Shown here: piece by piece, positions 33,256 through 42,632 of the stretch
How positions within the stretch are numbered: the first letter of the stretch is position 1
How the letters are laid out: every line of letters begins with the position of its first letter
Assembly (NCBI GenBank): GCA_017547285.1
Contig: JAFYQB010000117.1
Span: 62,001 to 126,000 of the forward strand
DNA: 64,000 nt
DNA from: Clostridia bacterium
GTDB lineage: Bacteria; Bacillota; Clostridia; Christensenellales; Aristaeellaceae
Direction of reading: 5' to 3'
Notes under the pieces: generated by a model
The model's database searches: none
What the model saw: the letters and a program-made list of their open reading frames with translations, nothing else
Told to the model about the DNA's origin: nothing
Program-made: the position numbers and the translations under genes

Positions 33256-35040
33256 TTCTATCAGTCCCAGTTTTTGCAGTCTGGCTCGGATACCGCCAAC
33301 CGTTCTTTCATGCGTTCGGGCTATTTCCCGCAGGGGCATCTCCGCCTCATATTCCGAACGCAGCTGATTCTCCTCTGCATCCGTCCAAAGGGCATTTTTA
33401 TTGGATTTAATCAATTTCTGTTTCTGATAATCCTGCAGTTCATTGATAGCCTCATTCGGTTCGCGACCATCTCTGATCACTGCCAGAAAAACCTGGCCGT
33501 ATTGTTCCTGTTTGACCAGGCCAACACCAGAAACATCCAAAAAGGCATCCATGCTCGTTGGATGTTTGCGAACCATATCAATCAACGCAGCATCAGAAAA
33601 CACCGTATAGGCAGGAACGCTTCGCTCGCTCGCAATCAGCTGGCGCAGCATTTTCAGATTTTCAAACAAAGCACGTTCCCAAGCAGTAAATCCGTCCACT
33701 TCGCTCATGCGGCGATTTTTTCGTTCTCCCCTACGGACCACGCGTTCCTCACGGCGAATTCTGCGTTCTTCCTCGGTGCGCGGCCTTCTTGTCCGCCGAC
33801 CAGTATCAACTTCAAATGGTTCATCATCGCACACAGAACAATTGCTGCAGTTTTGAGGCACATCCTGTTCGCCGAAATACCTGAGGATATACTGACGCAA
33901 ACAGCTTTTGGATGTAGCGTAATATGTCATTTGCTTAAGTTTTTCCATATCGAGCTTCATCACCGCTTCACGCTGTTCTGGCGTAAGTTCACTGTTTTCA
34001 TCACTATGCTCGATCATCCATTTGCCGGTGATAACATCCTGTCCGCTGTACAACAGCAGGCATTCCGCAGGCTGACCATCGCGTCCTGCTCTTCCAGCTT
34101 CCTGGTAATAGCTTTCCAGATTGCGCGGCATATTGTAATGTACCACAAACCGAACGTTTGACTTATCAATACCCATGCCAAACGCATTTGTTGCCACCAT
34201 GATTTTGGCACGGTCATATTGAAAGGCATCCTGATTGGCCTGCCTTTCCGCATCAGTCAGGCCTGCGTGATAACGAGTTGCGATATAGCCTTCTTCAATC
34301 AGTCTAAGCGTTACATCCTCCACTGTTTTTCTGGTATTGCAGTATACAATACCACAGTCGCCGTCTGTATCTCCCAAAAACGAAAGAAGCATGTTGAACT
34401 TATCCGTCGGTTTCACACTGCCAAACCGCAGATTTGGACGGTTAAATCCCGTTGTCAGACAATATGGCTCCTGCAAGCGTAGTAGTTGGATGATATCCGT
34501 TCGTACCTGACGGGTCGCTGTTGCTGTAAAAGCAGCTACCGGCGGACGTTTGGGCAATTTTTCAATAAACTCGGCAATGTGCAGATAACTGGGACGGAAA
34601 TCGTGTCCCCACTGCGAAACACAGTGGGCTTCATCCACTGCAAGCAACGAGATGTTCGTATGCTGTGCAAACCAAACAAAAGAAGGCATTTCCAGTCTTT
34701 CAGGCGCAACATAAATGACCTTGTATGCACCGTTTCCCGCACGGCGAATAGCCTCCGCCTGCTGACCAGGCGTCAAGCTGGAGTTGATATAGGCAGCAGG
34801 AACGCCACACGCCTTAAGCGACATAACCTGATCTTTCATAAGAGAGATCAAAGGTGAAATAACAAGCGTAATTCCTTCCATCAACAAAGCAGGGATCTGA
34901 TAACAAATGGATTTTCCCGCTCCGGTCGGCATAACGCCCAGTACATCGTATCCGTTCAGCAGTTGATCAATCATTCCTTCCTGCCCTTCTCGGAATTCAT
35001 CGTGACCAAAAATCTGCTTCAGAATGCTGTGCTTGTCCAT
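33253..35040 (-). CDS. recQ: ATP-dependent DNA helicase RecQ
   Basis: 3'-5' helicase for repair and recombination. In 595 residues it has superfamily-2 motifs I (MPTGAGKSICYQIP, about 36-50), the RecQ-specific motif 0, II (VDEAHCVSQWGHDFRPSY), III (AFTATATRQV) and VI (YYQEAGRAGRDGQ). A four-Cys zinc site follows (SKSCLRQYIL and NCSNCSVC). Then come a very basic linker (RRTRRPRTEEERRIRR) and an HRDC domain at about 440-520. The C-terminus (ALWTDAEENQLRSEYE to GGIRARLQKLGLI) looks like an added SANT/Myb-type helix-turn-helix. AAGGAGGC precedes the ATG. Confidence 0.95.
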   Translation of the reverse strand: MDKHSILKQIFGHDEFREGQEGMIDQLLNGYDVLGVMPTGAGKSICYQIPALLMEGITLVISPLISLMKDQVMSLKACGVPAAYINSSLTPGQQAEAIRRAGNGAYKVIYVAPERLEMPSFVWFAQHTNISLLAVDEAHCVSQWGHDFRPSYLHIAEFIEKLPKRPPVAAFTATATRQVRTDIIQLLRLQEPYCLTTGFNRPNLRFGSVKPTDKFNMLLSFLGDTDGDCGIVYCNTRKTVEDVTLRLIEEGYIATRYHAGLTDAERQANQDAFQYDRAKIMVATNAFGMGIDKSNVRFVVHYNMPRNLESYYQEAGRAGRDGQPAECLLLYSGQDVITGKWMIEHSDENSELTPEQREAVMKLDMEKLKQMTYYATSKSCLRQYILRYFGEQDVPQNCSNCSVCDDEPFEVDTGRRTRRPRTEEERRIRREERVVRRGERKNRRMSEVDGFTAWERALFENLKMLRQLIASERSVPAYTVFSDAALIDMVRKHPTSMDAFLDVSGVGLVKQEQYGQVFLAVIRDGREPNEAINELQDYQKQKLIKSNKNALWTDAEENQLRSEYEAEMPLREIARTHERTVGGIRARLQKLGLIE

Positions 35041-35061
35041 AGGCGAATGCCTCCTTTCCTT

Positions 35062-35110
35062 TGGAAATCAAAAGAAATGAAAGAACTGTTTAACAGAAAC
35101 AGTTCTTTCA
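35062..35110 (-). terminator. Terminator after the tldD-tldE unit
   Basis: TGAAAGAACTGTTT (35078-35091) and AAACAGTTCTTTCA (35097-35110) form a 14-bp perfect stem around AACAG. On the minus strand TTTCTTTTGATTT follows. About 50 nt past the tldE stop and ahead of recQ. Confidence 0.7.
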
Positions 35111-35162
35111 TTGTACCATGAACTTTGCAAAAGAGGAAGCAGTTGCGTATTGTTATTTTTTA

Positions 35163-36500
35163 TCAACAGCCGCTGATGGAAAGCTCGCCCACATCAATGC
35201 TGGGACTGCCCATGCTGCCAAGCGGGAACGCCATATCATCAGCCATGGCGCGCGCGTTCTTGAGCAGATCGTAGAAGTTGCCTGCAACCGTAATCTGTTC
35301 CACAGCCTTTTCACGCTTGCCATTTTGTACCATATAACCCTTGGAAAGCAGCGAGAAATCACCACTGACAGGATTGGCGCCAGCGTGCAGACCAGATACT
35401 TCTGTGATGACAACGCCAGTATCCATTTCAGTCAGCAGTTCTTCAAAGCTCTTATGCCCGCCTCTGATAAAGAAATTAGAAGGAGATACATGTACAGAAG
35501 ATGCATATCCTGCCTTGCTGGCGTTACCGGTGGTCTCCACACCATCTTTGTGGGCGGTTTTCAGGTTGTGCAGGAATGTCTTGAACACGCCATTTTCCAC
35601 CACGGTATGTGCCTTGGAAGGTACACCCTCTGCATCAAAGGGGCGTGCATCCAAGCCATCCAGCAGCAGGGGATCATCAATGATCGTCACACATTCTGCA
35701 GCAATGGTTTCACCCAAACGGCCTTTCAGCAGAGAAAGTCCCTTCTGTGCCGTTTCGGCAGAAAAGATACCGCTGAACGTTTCCAAGAGATCAACCATTG
35801 CATCACGATGGATGATTACACGATAACGGCCGGAAGGAATCTGTTCTGCCCCCAGCTTTTCAACGGCGCTTTTAGCCACTTCGCTGCCAATCAACTGTGC
35901 ATCCAGCAGTTCAAAGCTGCGGCCCCCTCTGCCGAAGAAGCCGGTAGCGATATGCCCCTCCTGCTTTGCGGTTGCCTGGCCGTACATAACGCATGAGTCT
36001 TCGGTAAAGGAACGATCCATACCATAGGAATTGATAATACGGATGGTATAGCGTCCGGTTTGAATCATATTTCGTGCAGCCTTATCAATGCGCTCATCAT
36101 AGGCTTTGATCGCTTTTTCCATTGCCTGCACGCGTGCAATTTTTTCATATGGATCCAGATTGTACAATTCATCGTTCGTCAGATCCAGTTTGGGAGTCTC
36201 AGTGTTTCCATCATACAGAAAAACAGGATCATCATCTTCGCTCAGTTCAGCGCTTTCCACCACGCCACGCACCAGTTGTTCCACAGCGTTGTCATCGAAA
36301 GCCTCGGTACTGGAATAGCCCATTTTCCCGTCTTTCATGCCTCGAAAACCAAGGCCTTTGGTAGCATTGGTATTGTATTCGGTTACATCGCCATCCGTAA
36401 CCATTGCACGGAAACTGTCGCGTTCCACGATATAAGCTTCGCAAGCTTCAATGCCTTCCGCTTTGGCGGCATTCATCAGTTTTTTCAAAAACTCATTCAT
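35163..36500 (-). CDS. pmbA: TldE/PmbA subunit of the TldD-TldE metalloprotease
   Basis: Non-metal-binding partner of TldD; the heterodimer degrades unfolded peptides and matures some modified peptides. The 445-residue protein shows the PmbA pattern: TDGDVTEYNTNATKGLGFRG near the start, GRYRVIIHRDAMVDLLETF in the middle where TldD carries its zinc motif, RPFDAEGVPSKAHTVVENG, NFFIRGGHKSFEELLTEM and EQITVAGNFYDLLKNARA. It lacks HExxxH. The ATG at 36500 is preferred because AAGGAGGG lies upstream; a longer open frame starts 16 codons earlier inside tldD's end. 13 nt behind tldD. Confidence 0.93.
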   Translation of the reverse strand: MNEFLKKLMNAAKAEGIEACEAYIVERDSFRAMVTDGDVTEYNTNATKGLGFRGMKDGKMGYSSTEAFDDNAVEQLVRGVVESAELSEDDDPVFLYDGNTETPKLDLTNDELYNLDPYEKIARVQAMEKAIKAYDERIDKAARNMIQTGRYTIRIINSYGMDRSFTEDSCVMYGQATAKQEGHIATGFFGRGGRSFELLDAQLIGSEVAKSAVEKLGAEQIPSGRYRVIIHRDAMVDLLETFSGIFSAETAQKGLSLLKGRLGETIAAECVTIIDDPLLLDGLDARPFDAEGVPSKAHTVVENGVFKTFLHNLKTAHKDGVETTGNASKAGYASSVHVSPSNFFIRGGHKSFEELLTEMDTGVVITEVSGLHAGANPVSGDFSLLSKGYMVQNGKREKAVEQITVAGNFYDLLKNARAMADDMAFPLGSMGSPSIDVGELSISGC

Positions 36501-36513
36501 TTTCCAGCCCTCC

Positions 36514-37905
36514 TTATGCGCGTCCGCCAACGGTAATGGCGGATACACGGATCATCGGCTCGCCTACATTGGTGGGTACGCTGCCGCTCATGCTGCCGCA
36601 CATACCTTGAGCCATCTTCATGTCTTTGCCTACGCGGTCGATTTTCATCAGCACATCCGCGCCCTTGCCGATCAAACTGGCGCCACGGACCGGAGAGGCA
36701 ATCTTACCATCCTTCACAAGATAGCCTTCCTGTACAGCGAAATTAAATTCGCCGGTAGCAGGATTGACAGAGCCTCCGCCCATCTTGGCTGCATACAGAC
36801 CGTTGCCCATAGAAGAAATGATTTCTTCATTGTCGTCGTTACCCGCAGCGATATAGGTGTTGCGCATGCGTGATGTAGGAGCAAACGCGTAACTCTGCCT
36901 GCGTCCGCTTCCAGTGGGTGCCATATTCATACGCTTGCCATTCAGGCGGTCAATCATATAGTTTTTCAGAACGCCGTTTTCAATAAGCACCAGTTTTGTG
37001 GTGGGCGTACCTTCGTCGTCTACATGCTCACTGCCCCACTCATTGGGAAGGGTACCATCATCAATTGCCGTTACGCAGGGCGCAGCGATCTGCTGACCCA
37101 GTTTTCCGCAAAACTCACTCATTCCAAAAGCCACGCTGGTTGCTTCCAGACTATGACCGCAGGCTTCATGGAAGATGACACCACCGAAACCGTTATCAAT
37201 AGCGACCGGCATTACGCCGGAAGGACACTGAGGCGCATGCAACATGGTAACAGCCGTTTTGGCTGCTTTTGCACCGTAGTAAGCGGGATCAACGCGATCA
37301 AGGAACAGTTCGTATCCCATCATTGCACCGGGGTTTTCGCTGCCGGATTGATTTTCCATACCGCTGGATGCAACCGCCGTACAGGCCATACGGGTATATA
37401 CACGCCTATCCGTTACAAAAAGGCCTTCGCTGTTACAGATCAGCACATCCTGCTCGCTGTCCGTATAGGTGCACACAGCCTGTGAAATCTCATTGCTGAC
37501 ACTTCTGGCGGCTGCATTGGCAGCACGCAGAATATCAGCCTTCTGCTTTGCCGCTGTTTGAGAAGGCAATTGACGGAAAGTGTGTACGGTTTCCATTGCG
37601 GGCGTATAGAAAGGCTTGGCCTTCACTAAGCCTTCCTTCTGGTCACGAACTGCCTGGGCTGCCTTCTTTGCACAGCGCAGCATGCCTTCTCGGTCTGTAT
37701 CGTTGGTATAGGTGTATACGGCGTTCAAACCTACATACACACGGATACCTGCGCCATGGATACGTCCGGAATTCACGGTTTCCAGTCGATCGTTCTGCAG
37801 AACAAGCGTGTTGTTGCGTCTGTCCTCCAGAAAGATCTCAGCAAAATCACCGCCGGTTGAAAGCGCAAGGTTCAGCGCTTCCTGTGCAAGAATGGGATTA
37901 ATCAT
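36514..37905 (-). CDS. tldD: TldD metalloprotease subunit
   Basis: Zinc peptidase of 463 residues. The TldD zinc motif HEACGH is at 246-251 (HExxxH), in NGFGGVIFHEACGHSLEATSV. The late MCGSMSGSVPTNVGEP stretch supplies the usual cysteine ligand. DDEGTPTTKLVLIENGVLKNYM and SGRRQSYAFAPTSRMRNTYI are further family signatures. AAGGAGG stands before the ATG. tldD and tldE form one unit, possibly with the upstream beta-phosphoglucomutase gene 15 nt away. No precursor-peptide gene for a modified peptide was seen nearby. Confidence 0.95.
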   Translation of the reverse strand: MINPILAQEALNLALSTGGDFAEIFLEDRRNNTLVLQNDRLETVNSGRIHGAGIRVYVGLNAVYTYTNDTDREGMLRCAKKAAQAVRDQKEGLVKAKPFYTPAMETVHTFRQLPSQTAAKQKADILRAANAAARSVSNEISQAVCTYTDSEQDVLICNSEGLFVTDRRVYTRMACTAVASSGMENQSGSENPGAMMGYELFLDRVDPAYYGAKAAKTAVTMLHAPQCPSGVMPVAIDNGFGGVIFHEACGHSLEATSVAFGMSEFCGKLGQQIAAPCVTAIDDGTLPNEWGSEHVDDEGTPTTKLVLIENGVLKNYMIDRLNGKRMNMAPTGSGRRQSYAFAPTSRMRNTYIAAGNDDNEEIISSMGNGLYAAKMGGGSVNPATGEFNFAVQEGYLVKDGKIASPVRGASLIGKGADVLMKIDRVGKDMKMAQGMCGSMSGSVPTNVGEPMIRVSAITVGGRA

Positions 37906-37920
37906 CAGGTTACCTCCTTA

Positions 37921-38574
37921 TCAAGCATTCAGAATAGATTCAAAATCAGCCTTTTCAAGATTTTCAGCCGCAAAGGTGGCTGTTGGGTTGACACAAGCGG
38001 ACCCAACCCCCAGCACACGCATTTTTCCCGCAAGCGCAGCCTGCACTCCGGCATCCGCATCCTCCACAACCAGACAGTTGGAGGGGTTGAGGTTCAGCAG
38101 TTTGGCAGCCAGCAGAAATACTTCCGGATCGGGTTTGCTGTTTTGGATAGCATTTCCGTCTGCTACAGCGTCAAAGAACTCAGAGAGTCCGATCTGCTTC
38201 AAAATAACAGGCGTATTGCGACTGGAAGAGCCTACAGCAACTTTAATGCCTCTCTGTTTCAAAAGCTTCAGCGTATCCATTGCACCGGGCAAAATATCGT
38301 TTGGCGTCAGGCTGGCGATCAGTTCCACATAATAGCCGTTTTTTCTGGCAGCCATAGCTCGCTTTTCTTCTTCGGAATACTGCCTGCTTGCTTTTTCCAG
38401 AATGATGGCCAGGCTCTCCATTCGGCTAACGCCGCGCAGACGTTCATTGATGGTACGGTCAAATGCAATCCCTTCTTCGTCCGCCATACGTTTCCAGGCC
38501 AGATAGTGGCAATTATCCGTTGATACGATCACACCGTCCAAATCAAAAATAACGCCAAGAATCTTTTCATTCAT
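37921..38574 (-). CDS. pgmB: HAD-family beta-phosphoglucomutase
   Basis: Converts beta-glucose-1-phosphate, the product of maltose- or kojibiose-type phosphorylases, to glucose-6-phosphate. The 217-residue protein has the HAD nucleophile motif FDLDGVIVSTDNCHYLAWKRMADEEGI, the cap motif LRGVSRMESL, VGSSSRNTP (motif II), NSKPDPEVF with the motif III Lys, and VVEDADAGVQAA (motif IV). These match beta-PGM more closely than general phosphatases. It precedes tldD. No matching phosphorylase is beside it; the GH130 enzyme gives mannose-1-phosphate, which is not the usual substrate. Confidence 0.9.
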   Translation of the reverse strand: MNEKILGVIFDLDGVIVSTDNCHYLAWKRMADEEGIAFDRTINERLRGVSRMESLAIILEKASRQYSEEEKRAMAARKNGYYVELIASLTPNDILPGAMDTLKLLKQRGIKVAVGSSSRNTPVILKQIGLSEFFDAVADGNAIQNSKPDPEVFLLAAKLLNLNPSNCLVVEDADAGVQAALAGKMRVLGVGSACVNPTATFAAENLEKADFESILNA

Positions 38575-38764
38575 TCATCGTTCCTCCCATAAAATGACAC
38601 CAACAGAAATTACAACGATTATAACACGAAAACAGCCAAACGTACAGCAAAATACGCTGCTGTATTCAGACCTTCTTTTGTATGTTTCGATCATTTTACT
38701 GTTTTCATTCCGACGGTTTATGGTATGATAATCCTGCCGTAAAACGGCAGAGAGGAAGAGATGT

Positions 38765-39742
38765 ATGAAATACAGAGGAATGAAAAAAGGTCTATCTATT
38801 GCCCTTTGCATCGTTGCTGTTGTGGCTGTTATTGCCAGCGGCAGTTTTTACCGTGTAGGTCAGGGCGAAGAAGCGCTGGTAATCACGCTTGGCCGGGTGA
38901 CCGATATCAAAGGGCCTGGCCTTTACTGGAAGCTTCCGCTGATTCAAAGCATCATCAGTGAAAGCGTCACCACCATTCACACCAAGGAATACGGATACCG
39001 TACGACTCAGTCTGGGTCTGCAGGTACTGCTGCCAAATACGCGGATGTGGAAGATGAAAGTGTGATGTTGACCAATGATGACAGCATCGTATCCATTGAA
39101 GCTATTTATCAGTATACCATTCGTGATGTGAAACAGTATGCCTTTGACATTGATGATCCGGAAGGCACGCTGCAGCTGGCTTTCGAGGCCATCATCCGCC
39201 GAAACATTCAGAATCGTACCCTGGATGACGCACTGCTGAACAAGGAAGAAATCGAACAGCAGGTTCTGCCGGATTTCCAGGCTCTGATTGACACTTATGA
39301 GATGGGCGTGAAAATCAACGACGTTCGCATCCAGAATATCACCGTGCCTGCGGACGTAGCCTCCGCTTACGAGGATGTGAATAACGCCAACAACGAAAAA
39401 ACCAAGCGTCTGGACGAGGCTGAAAAATACGCCAATGAAATTCTGCCCACCGCACGTTCCAAGGCTTATCAGACTGTGCAGGAAGCAGAAGGCTACAAAG
39501 CTGAAACCATCGCTGCAGCCGAAAGCGAAGTGGCGGTTTTCAAAGCGGTTTATGAAAAGTATCAATCCGCTCCGGAAATTACACGCAAGCGGTTGCTGAT
39601 TGAAACCATGGAACGTATTTTGCAAAACAGCGGCCGCATTATTGTAGCCGAGCCGGACAGTGATGTAGTTAAAATTCTGAATGTGGATGAATCCTCTTCC
39701 AATGCTATCAGCGTTGTAGGAGCTGAAGAAGGGAGTCTGTAA
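38765..39742 (+). CDS. hflK: SPFH-domain protein HflK
   Basis: Membrane-bound band-7 protein that forms the HflKC cage around FtsH. In 325 residues there is one N-terminal membrane segment (about 8-25), the SPFH domain (SFYRVGQGEEALVITLGRVTDIKGPGLYWKLP, then SIVSIEAIYQYTIRDV), the coiled region ARSKAYQTVQEAEGYKAETIAAAESE and a C-terminal tail. GAGGAAGAG lies before the ATG. hflC starts 2 nt after its stop. A small hairpin CTGCCG-TAAAA-CGGCAG lies in the leader at 38734-38750. Confidence 0.92.
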   Translation: MKYRGMKKGLSIALCIVAVVAVIASGSFYRVGQGEEALVITLGRVTDIKGPGLYWKLPLIQSIISESVTTIHTKEYGYRTTQSGSAGTAAKYADVEDESVMLTNDDSIVSIEAIYQYTIRDVKQYAFDIDDPEGTLQLAFEAIIRRNIQNRTLDDALLNKEEIEQQVLPDFQALIDTYEMGVKINDVRIQNITVPADVASAYEDVNNANNEKTKRLDEAEKYANEILPTARSKAYQTVQEAEGYKAETIAAAESEVAVFKAVYEKYQSAPEITRKRLLIETMERILQNSGRIIVAEPDSDVVKILNVDESSSNAISVVGAEEGSL

Positions 39743-39744
39743 AC

Positions 39745-40770
39745 ATGGAACAGAACGTATATGATTTTGACCGCGAAGCCCGCAAACGTTATGTGCGCGA
39801 ACGCGTGCGCAAATTGACAATTGCCGGTATTATTCTTTTGGCGCTGCTCGTTCTGCTCAGTCAGAGTCTGTTTGTGGTTGGCGAAGCAGAACAGGCGGTT
39901 GTGAGCCGCTTTGGCGTGATTCGCAAACTGGTACTGAACAGCAGCAACACCTTTCATGAGGATTACGCTTCTATTTTGGATGGCGAAATCACCACAAGCG
40001 GCAAGGTCAAAGTGGAGAACACAAGCGGTCTGCATTTCAAAATGCCCTTTATTGATACAGTACAGACCTATTCTTCCCGTATGTATACTTATGTAAGCGA
40101 CAGCGAAGTGGTCAATACTGCTGAGAAAAAACAGTATTACATCAAGACCTATGCCCAGTGGAGTATCGAAGACCCTGCTCTGTTCAGCCTCAAGCTTGGT
40201 TCCATGAACAGTGCAGAAAACCAGCTGGATAACCTGATTCATCCCGTCATTGTGCAGGCGATCAACCGTTTGAGCGCAGAAGATTTTGTCAGCAACAAGG
40301 ATGCGCTGAACGCTGCGCTGGCGCAGGGGCTGCAGACCATCAACCGCGACATGGCGCCCCGCGGTATCGAAATCAAGGATATTCAGGTACACCGCACCAT
40401 CCTGCCCTCCGCCAATATTGAAAGCACTTATTCCCGCATGAAAGCGGACCGAACCAAGGTTGCCCAGCAGCTGCGCAGCGAAGGCGAGGAATCCTACCTC
40501 AAAGCGGTTGCCAGCGCTGATCTGGAGGCCCGCGTAATCGAAGCGGAAGCAGTCAGTGAAGCCGGTGTAATCCGCGGCGAAGGCGATGCCGCCGCCCTGG
40601 AAATCTACGCTAACGCTTACAGCGCTGATGAAGAATTTTATGCTTACTGGCGCAGCCTGCAGGCTTTGGAAAGCGCGTTGGACGAAAACAGCACGCTGAT
40701 TCTGGACAGGGATCATCCCCTGTGGAAAGATCTGCTTACCTACGCCACAGCTTCTTCACAAGCCGAATAA
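39745..40770 (+). CDS. hflC: SPFH-domain protein HflC
   Basis: Partner of HflK, 341 residues. The N-terminal membrane segment is at about 25-45 (IAGIILLALLVLLSQSLFVV), followed by VGEAEQAVVSRFGVIRKLV, SGLHFKMPFIDTVQTYSSRMYTY and the helical EAVSEAGVIRGEGDAAALEIYANAYSADEEFYAYWRSLQALE, which is the HflC C-terminal signature. Spacing of 2 nt to hflK implies one message. The DUF2238-type gene follows after 15 nt. ftsH is not in the window. Confidence 0.93.
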   Translation: MEQNVYDFDREARKRYVRERVRKLTIAGIILLALLVLLSQSLFVVGEAEQAVVSRFGVIRKLVLNSSNTFHEDYASILDGEITTSGKVKVENTSGLHFKMPFIDTVQTYSSRMYTYVSDSEVVNTAEKKQYYIKTYAQWSIEDPALFSLKLGSMNSAENQLDNLIHPVIVQAINRLSAEDFVSNKDALNAALAQGLQTINRDMAPRGIEIKDIQVHRTILPSANIESTYSRMKADRTKVAQQLRSEGEESYLKAVASADLEARVIEAEAVSEAGVIRGEGDAAALEIYANAYSADEEFYAYWRSLQALESALDENSTLILDRDHPLWKDLLTYATASSQAE

Positions 40771-40785
40771 AGGAGTTCCCGAATT

Positions 40786-41487
40786 ATGACAAAGCAGCGA
40801 ATCAAGCGTTCCTTTGCCGAACGCGCTGGCATCATGCTTTTCATTACACTGATTATTTCCGCCGTGTATTCTCTGGTGCGCATCATCGTTCCTCAGCCGC
40901 TTGGAACAACTGGAGCTGCCTATGCAAGCCTGCGAAGCGATTACGTACTCAAGTTCATTCAATGCCTGCTCGGTCTGGTGGTTCTCTCCGTTCCCTCCAT
41001 GGCCAGCCGAAAACTGAAGTTTGACATTCCCAACTTTATTTATATCATGTATTACATTTTTCTCTACTGCGCCATTTTTCTGGGCGAAGTACTGAACTTT
41101 TATTACGTGATTCCTCACTGGGATATCATTCTTCACTTTTTCTCCGGAGCCATGCTGGGAGCGCTCGGGTTTATTCTGGTCAGTCAGCTCAATGACAGCG
41201 ATATGATCCGTGTGTCCCTTTCTCCCTTCTTTGTGGCACTGTTTGCCTTTTGTTTCGCGCTCAGCTGCGGCGCAGTCTGGGAGATTTACGAATTTGTATT
41301 TGACGGACTGTTAGGGCTGAACATGCAAAAGTTCATGACGGCTGCAGGTGAAGTACTAACAGGTCATCACGCGCTGCACGATACGATGAGTGATTTGATC
41401 GTGGATGCGCTGGCAGCGCTGCTGATTTCGCTGATCGGATACAGCAGGCTGAAAGCGGAAAAATGGTTTCACAGCACAAAGGAATAA
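40786..41487 (+). CDS. Membrane protein, DUF2238/YjdF type
   Basis: A 233-residue protein with five or six predicted membrane helices. The pattern HWDIILHFFSGAMLGALGF, GAVWEIYEFVFD and HDTMSDLIVDALAALL matches the DUF2238/YjdF family, whose conserved His and Asp residues line up on membrane faces. No function is established. It is the third gene of the hflK-hflC unit, which may suggest a role in membrane quality control; this rests on position only. Confidence 0.75.
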   Translation: MTKQRIKRSFAERAGIMLFITLIISAVYSLVRIIVPQPLGTTGAAYASLRSDYVLKFIQCLLGLVVLSVPSMASRKLKFDIPNFIYIMYYIFLYCAIFLGEVLNFYYVIPHWDIILHFFSGAMLGALGFILVSQLNDSDMIRVSLSPFFVALFAFCFALSCGAVWEIYEFVFDGLLGLNMQKFMTAAGEVLTGHHALHDTMSDLIVDALAALLISLIGYSRLKAEKWFHSTKE

Positions 41488-41490
41488 GCC

Positions 41491-41525
41491 AACCCCCGCA
41501 TACCTGCTGTATGCGGGGGTTTTGT
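41491..41525 (+). terminator. Intrinsic terminator of the hflKC unit
   Basis: AACCCCCGCATAC and GTATGCGGGGGTT form a 13-bp perfect stem around CTGCT, followed by TTG. Confidence 0.85.
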
Positions 41526-41552
41526 TCGTGCTGTGCAAAGAATGTTTTCCCG

Positions 41553-41581
41553 TTGCATTTCGCCCCTCTTCATGCTACAAT
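41553..41581 (+). promoter_or_regulatory. Sigma-A promoter of the ctsR operon
   Basis: TTGCAT (41553-41558), 17-nt spacer, TACAAT (41576-41581), directly ahead of the CtsR box. Confidence 0.75.
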
Positions 41582-41587
41582 GTTATT

Positions 41588-41604
41588 AGTCAAAGAAGGT
41601 CAAT
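41588..41604 (+). promoter_or_regulatory. CtsR operator
   Basis: AGTCAAA-GAA-GGTCAAT matches the CtsR direct-repeat box (RGTCAAA-NAN-RGTCAAA) with one mismatch in the last base. It covers the expected transcription start, so CtsR would repress its own operon. Confidence 0.88.
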
Positions 41605-41630
41605 AACTCTTTGATGAAAGGAGGCGCATT

Positions 41631-42098
41631 ATGCGTCTGAGCGATTCCATTGAACAATTTATCAAAACCATGCTTGCGCAGGAAGAACAGGAAGTAGAAT
41701 TAAAGCGCAACGAGTTGGCTGAATACTTTGGCTGTGCGCCTTCTCAGATTAACTATGTGCTTGCTACTCGCTTTACACCGGATCATGGATATATCATTGA
41801 AAGCCGCAGAGGCGGAGGCGGATATATCCGCATCTTCCGTATGCAGCAGGATACCGGAAAACAGTTGGTTTATCTGTTGAATGAGAGAATCGGAGATTCC
41901 ATTTCTGCGTTATCTGCCAATCATTTGATTCAGCAGCTGCAGGAGCGCGAAATTGTTACGCCAAATGAAGCCGCCATAATGACGGCCGCTGTTTCCGCAC
42001 AGTCTTTGAGTCTGCCACTGCCAGAAGCGCTGAAAGACGCATTACGCGCCAAAATATTGAAAAGCATGCTGTTGGAAGCGGCGCGCAAAGTTCGTTAA
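41631..42098 (+). CDS. ctsR: Transcriptional repressor CtsR
   Basis: Heat-sensitive repressor of clp genes. The 155-residue protein has the winged helix-turn-helix RNELAEYFGCAPSQINYVLATRF and the signature glycine-rich wing ESRRGGGGYIRI, which senses temperature. The C-terminal half contains the segment for McsB/ClpC-dependent turnover. AAAGGAGGCG lies before the ATG. It binds its own CtsR box 27 nt upstream. First gene of ctsR-mcsA-mcsB-clpC. Confidence 0.97.
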   Translation: MRLSDSIEQFIKTMLAQEEQEVELKRNELAEYFGCAPSQINYVLATRFTPDHGYIIESRRGGGGYIRIFRMQQDTGKQLVYLLNERIGDSISALSANHLIQQLQEREIVTPNEAAIMTAAVSAQSLSLPLPEALKDALRAKILKSMLLEAARKVR

Positions 42099-42119
42099 GG
42101 TGAAAGGGAGGAAACATTC

Positions 42120-42632
42120 ATGCTATGCGAAGAATGCGGTAAAAATCAGGCGACGGTTTCCATCACCGTCACCACAGGCAGCGGCACCAATACGCGCCGC
42201 CTCTGTCCCGAATGCATGAAAAAGATGGAACTGAATCTTGTCAAGGGAGATATTCAGAGCTTTCTGAGTTCCGTCCTTTCTGTGCTTGGCAATGAAAAGA
42301 AAACCGAAGAGAAGCCCTCTGTTGTTTGCACCGCCTGCGGTCTTTCCTATGCAGAATTTGAGCATACCGGCCGGCTTGGCTGCGCACAATGTTACCGTGA
42401 TTTTGCAAGCCACCTTAAGCCTTCTCTCCAAAAGATCCATGGGCGCACGCAGCATGCAGGCCGTAAACCGAAGGCTTTTGTGCCTGATCCTCAGGATGAG
42501 CTGAACCAGCGCATCATCGAGCTGCGCAAACAAATGGATGAGGCTGTGGCGGATGAAAACTTCGAGGAAGCCGCTCGGCTGCGCGATGAGCTTCGCGCTC
42601 TGACCGAAAGTCAGGAGGTGACGGAACAATGA
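42120..42632 (+). CDS. mcsA: McsA, zinc-binding activator of McsB
   Basis: Adaptor that activates the protein-arginine kinase McsB. The 170-residue protein has four CxxC pairs (CEEC, CPEC, CTAC, CAQC) for two zinc sites and a C-terminal UVR motif (QMDEAVADENFEEAARLRDELRAL) that binds ClpC. Its stop overlaps the mcsB start by 4 nt (ATGA), so translation is coupled. Confidence 0.95.
   Translation: MLCEECGKNQATVSITVTTGSGTNTRRLCPECMKKMELNLVKGDIQSFLSSVLSVLGNEKKTEEKPSVVCTACGLSYAEFEHTGRLGCAQCYRDFASHLKPSLQKIHGRTQHAGRKPKAFVPDPQDELNQRIIELRKQMDEAVADENFEEAARLRDELRALTESQEVTEQ

Noticed and set aside
35078-35110. GAAC...GTTC in front of recQ as a LexA box
   Set aside because: The two halves are 15 nt apart instead of 4 and are part of a perfect terminator stem.
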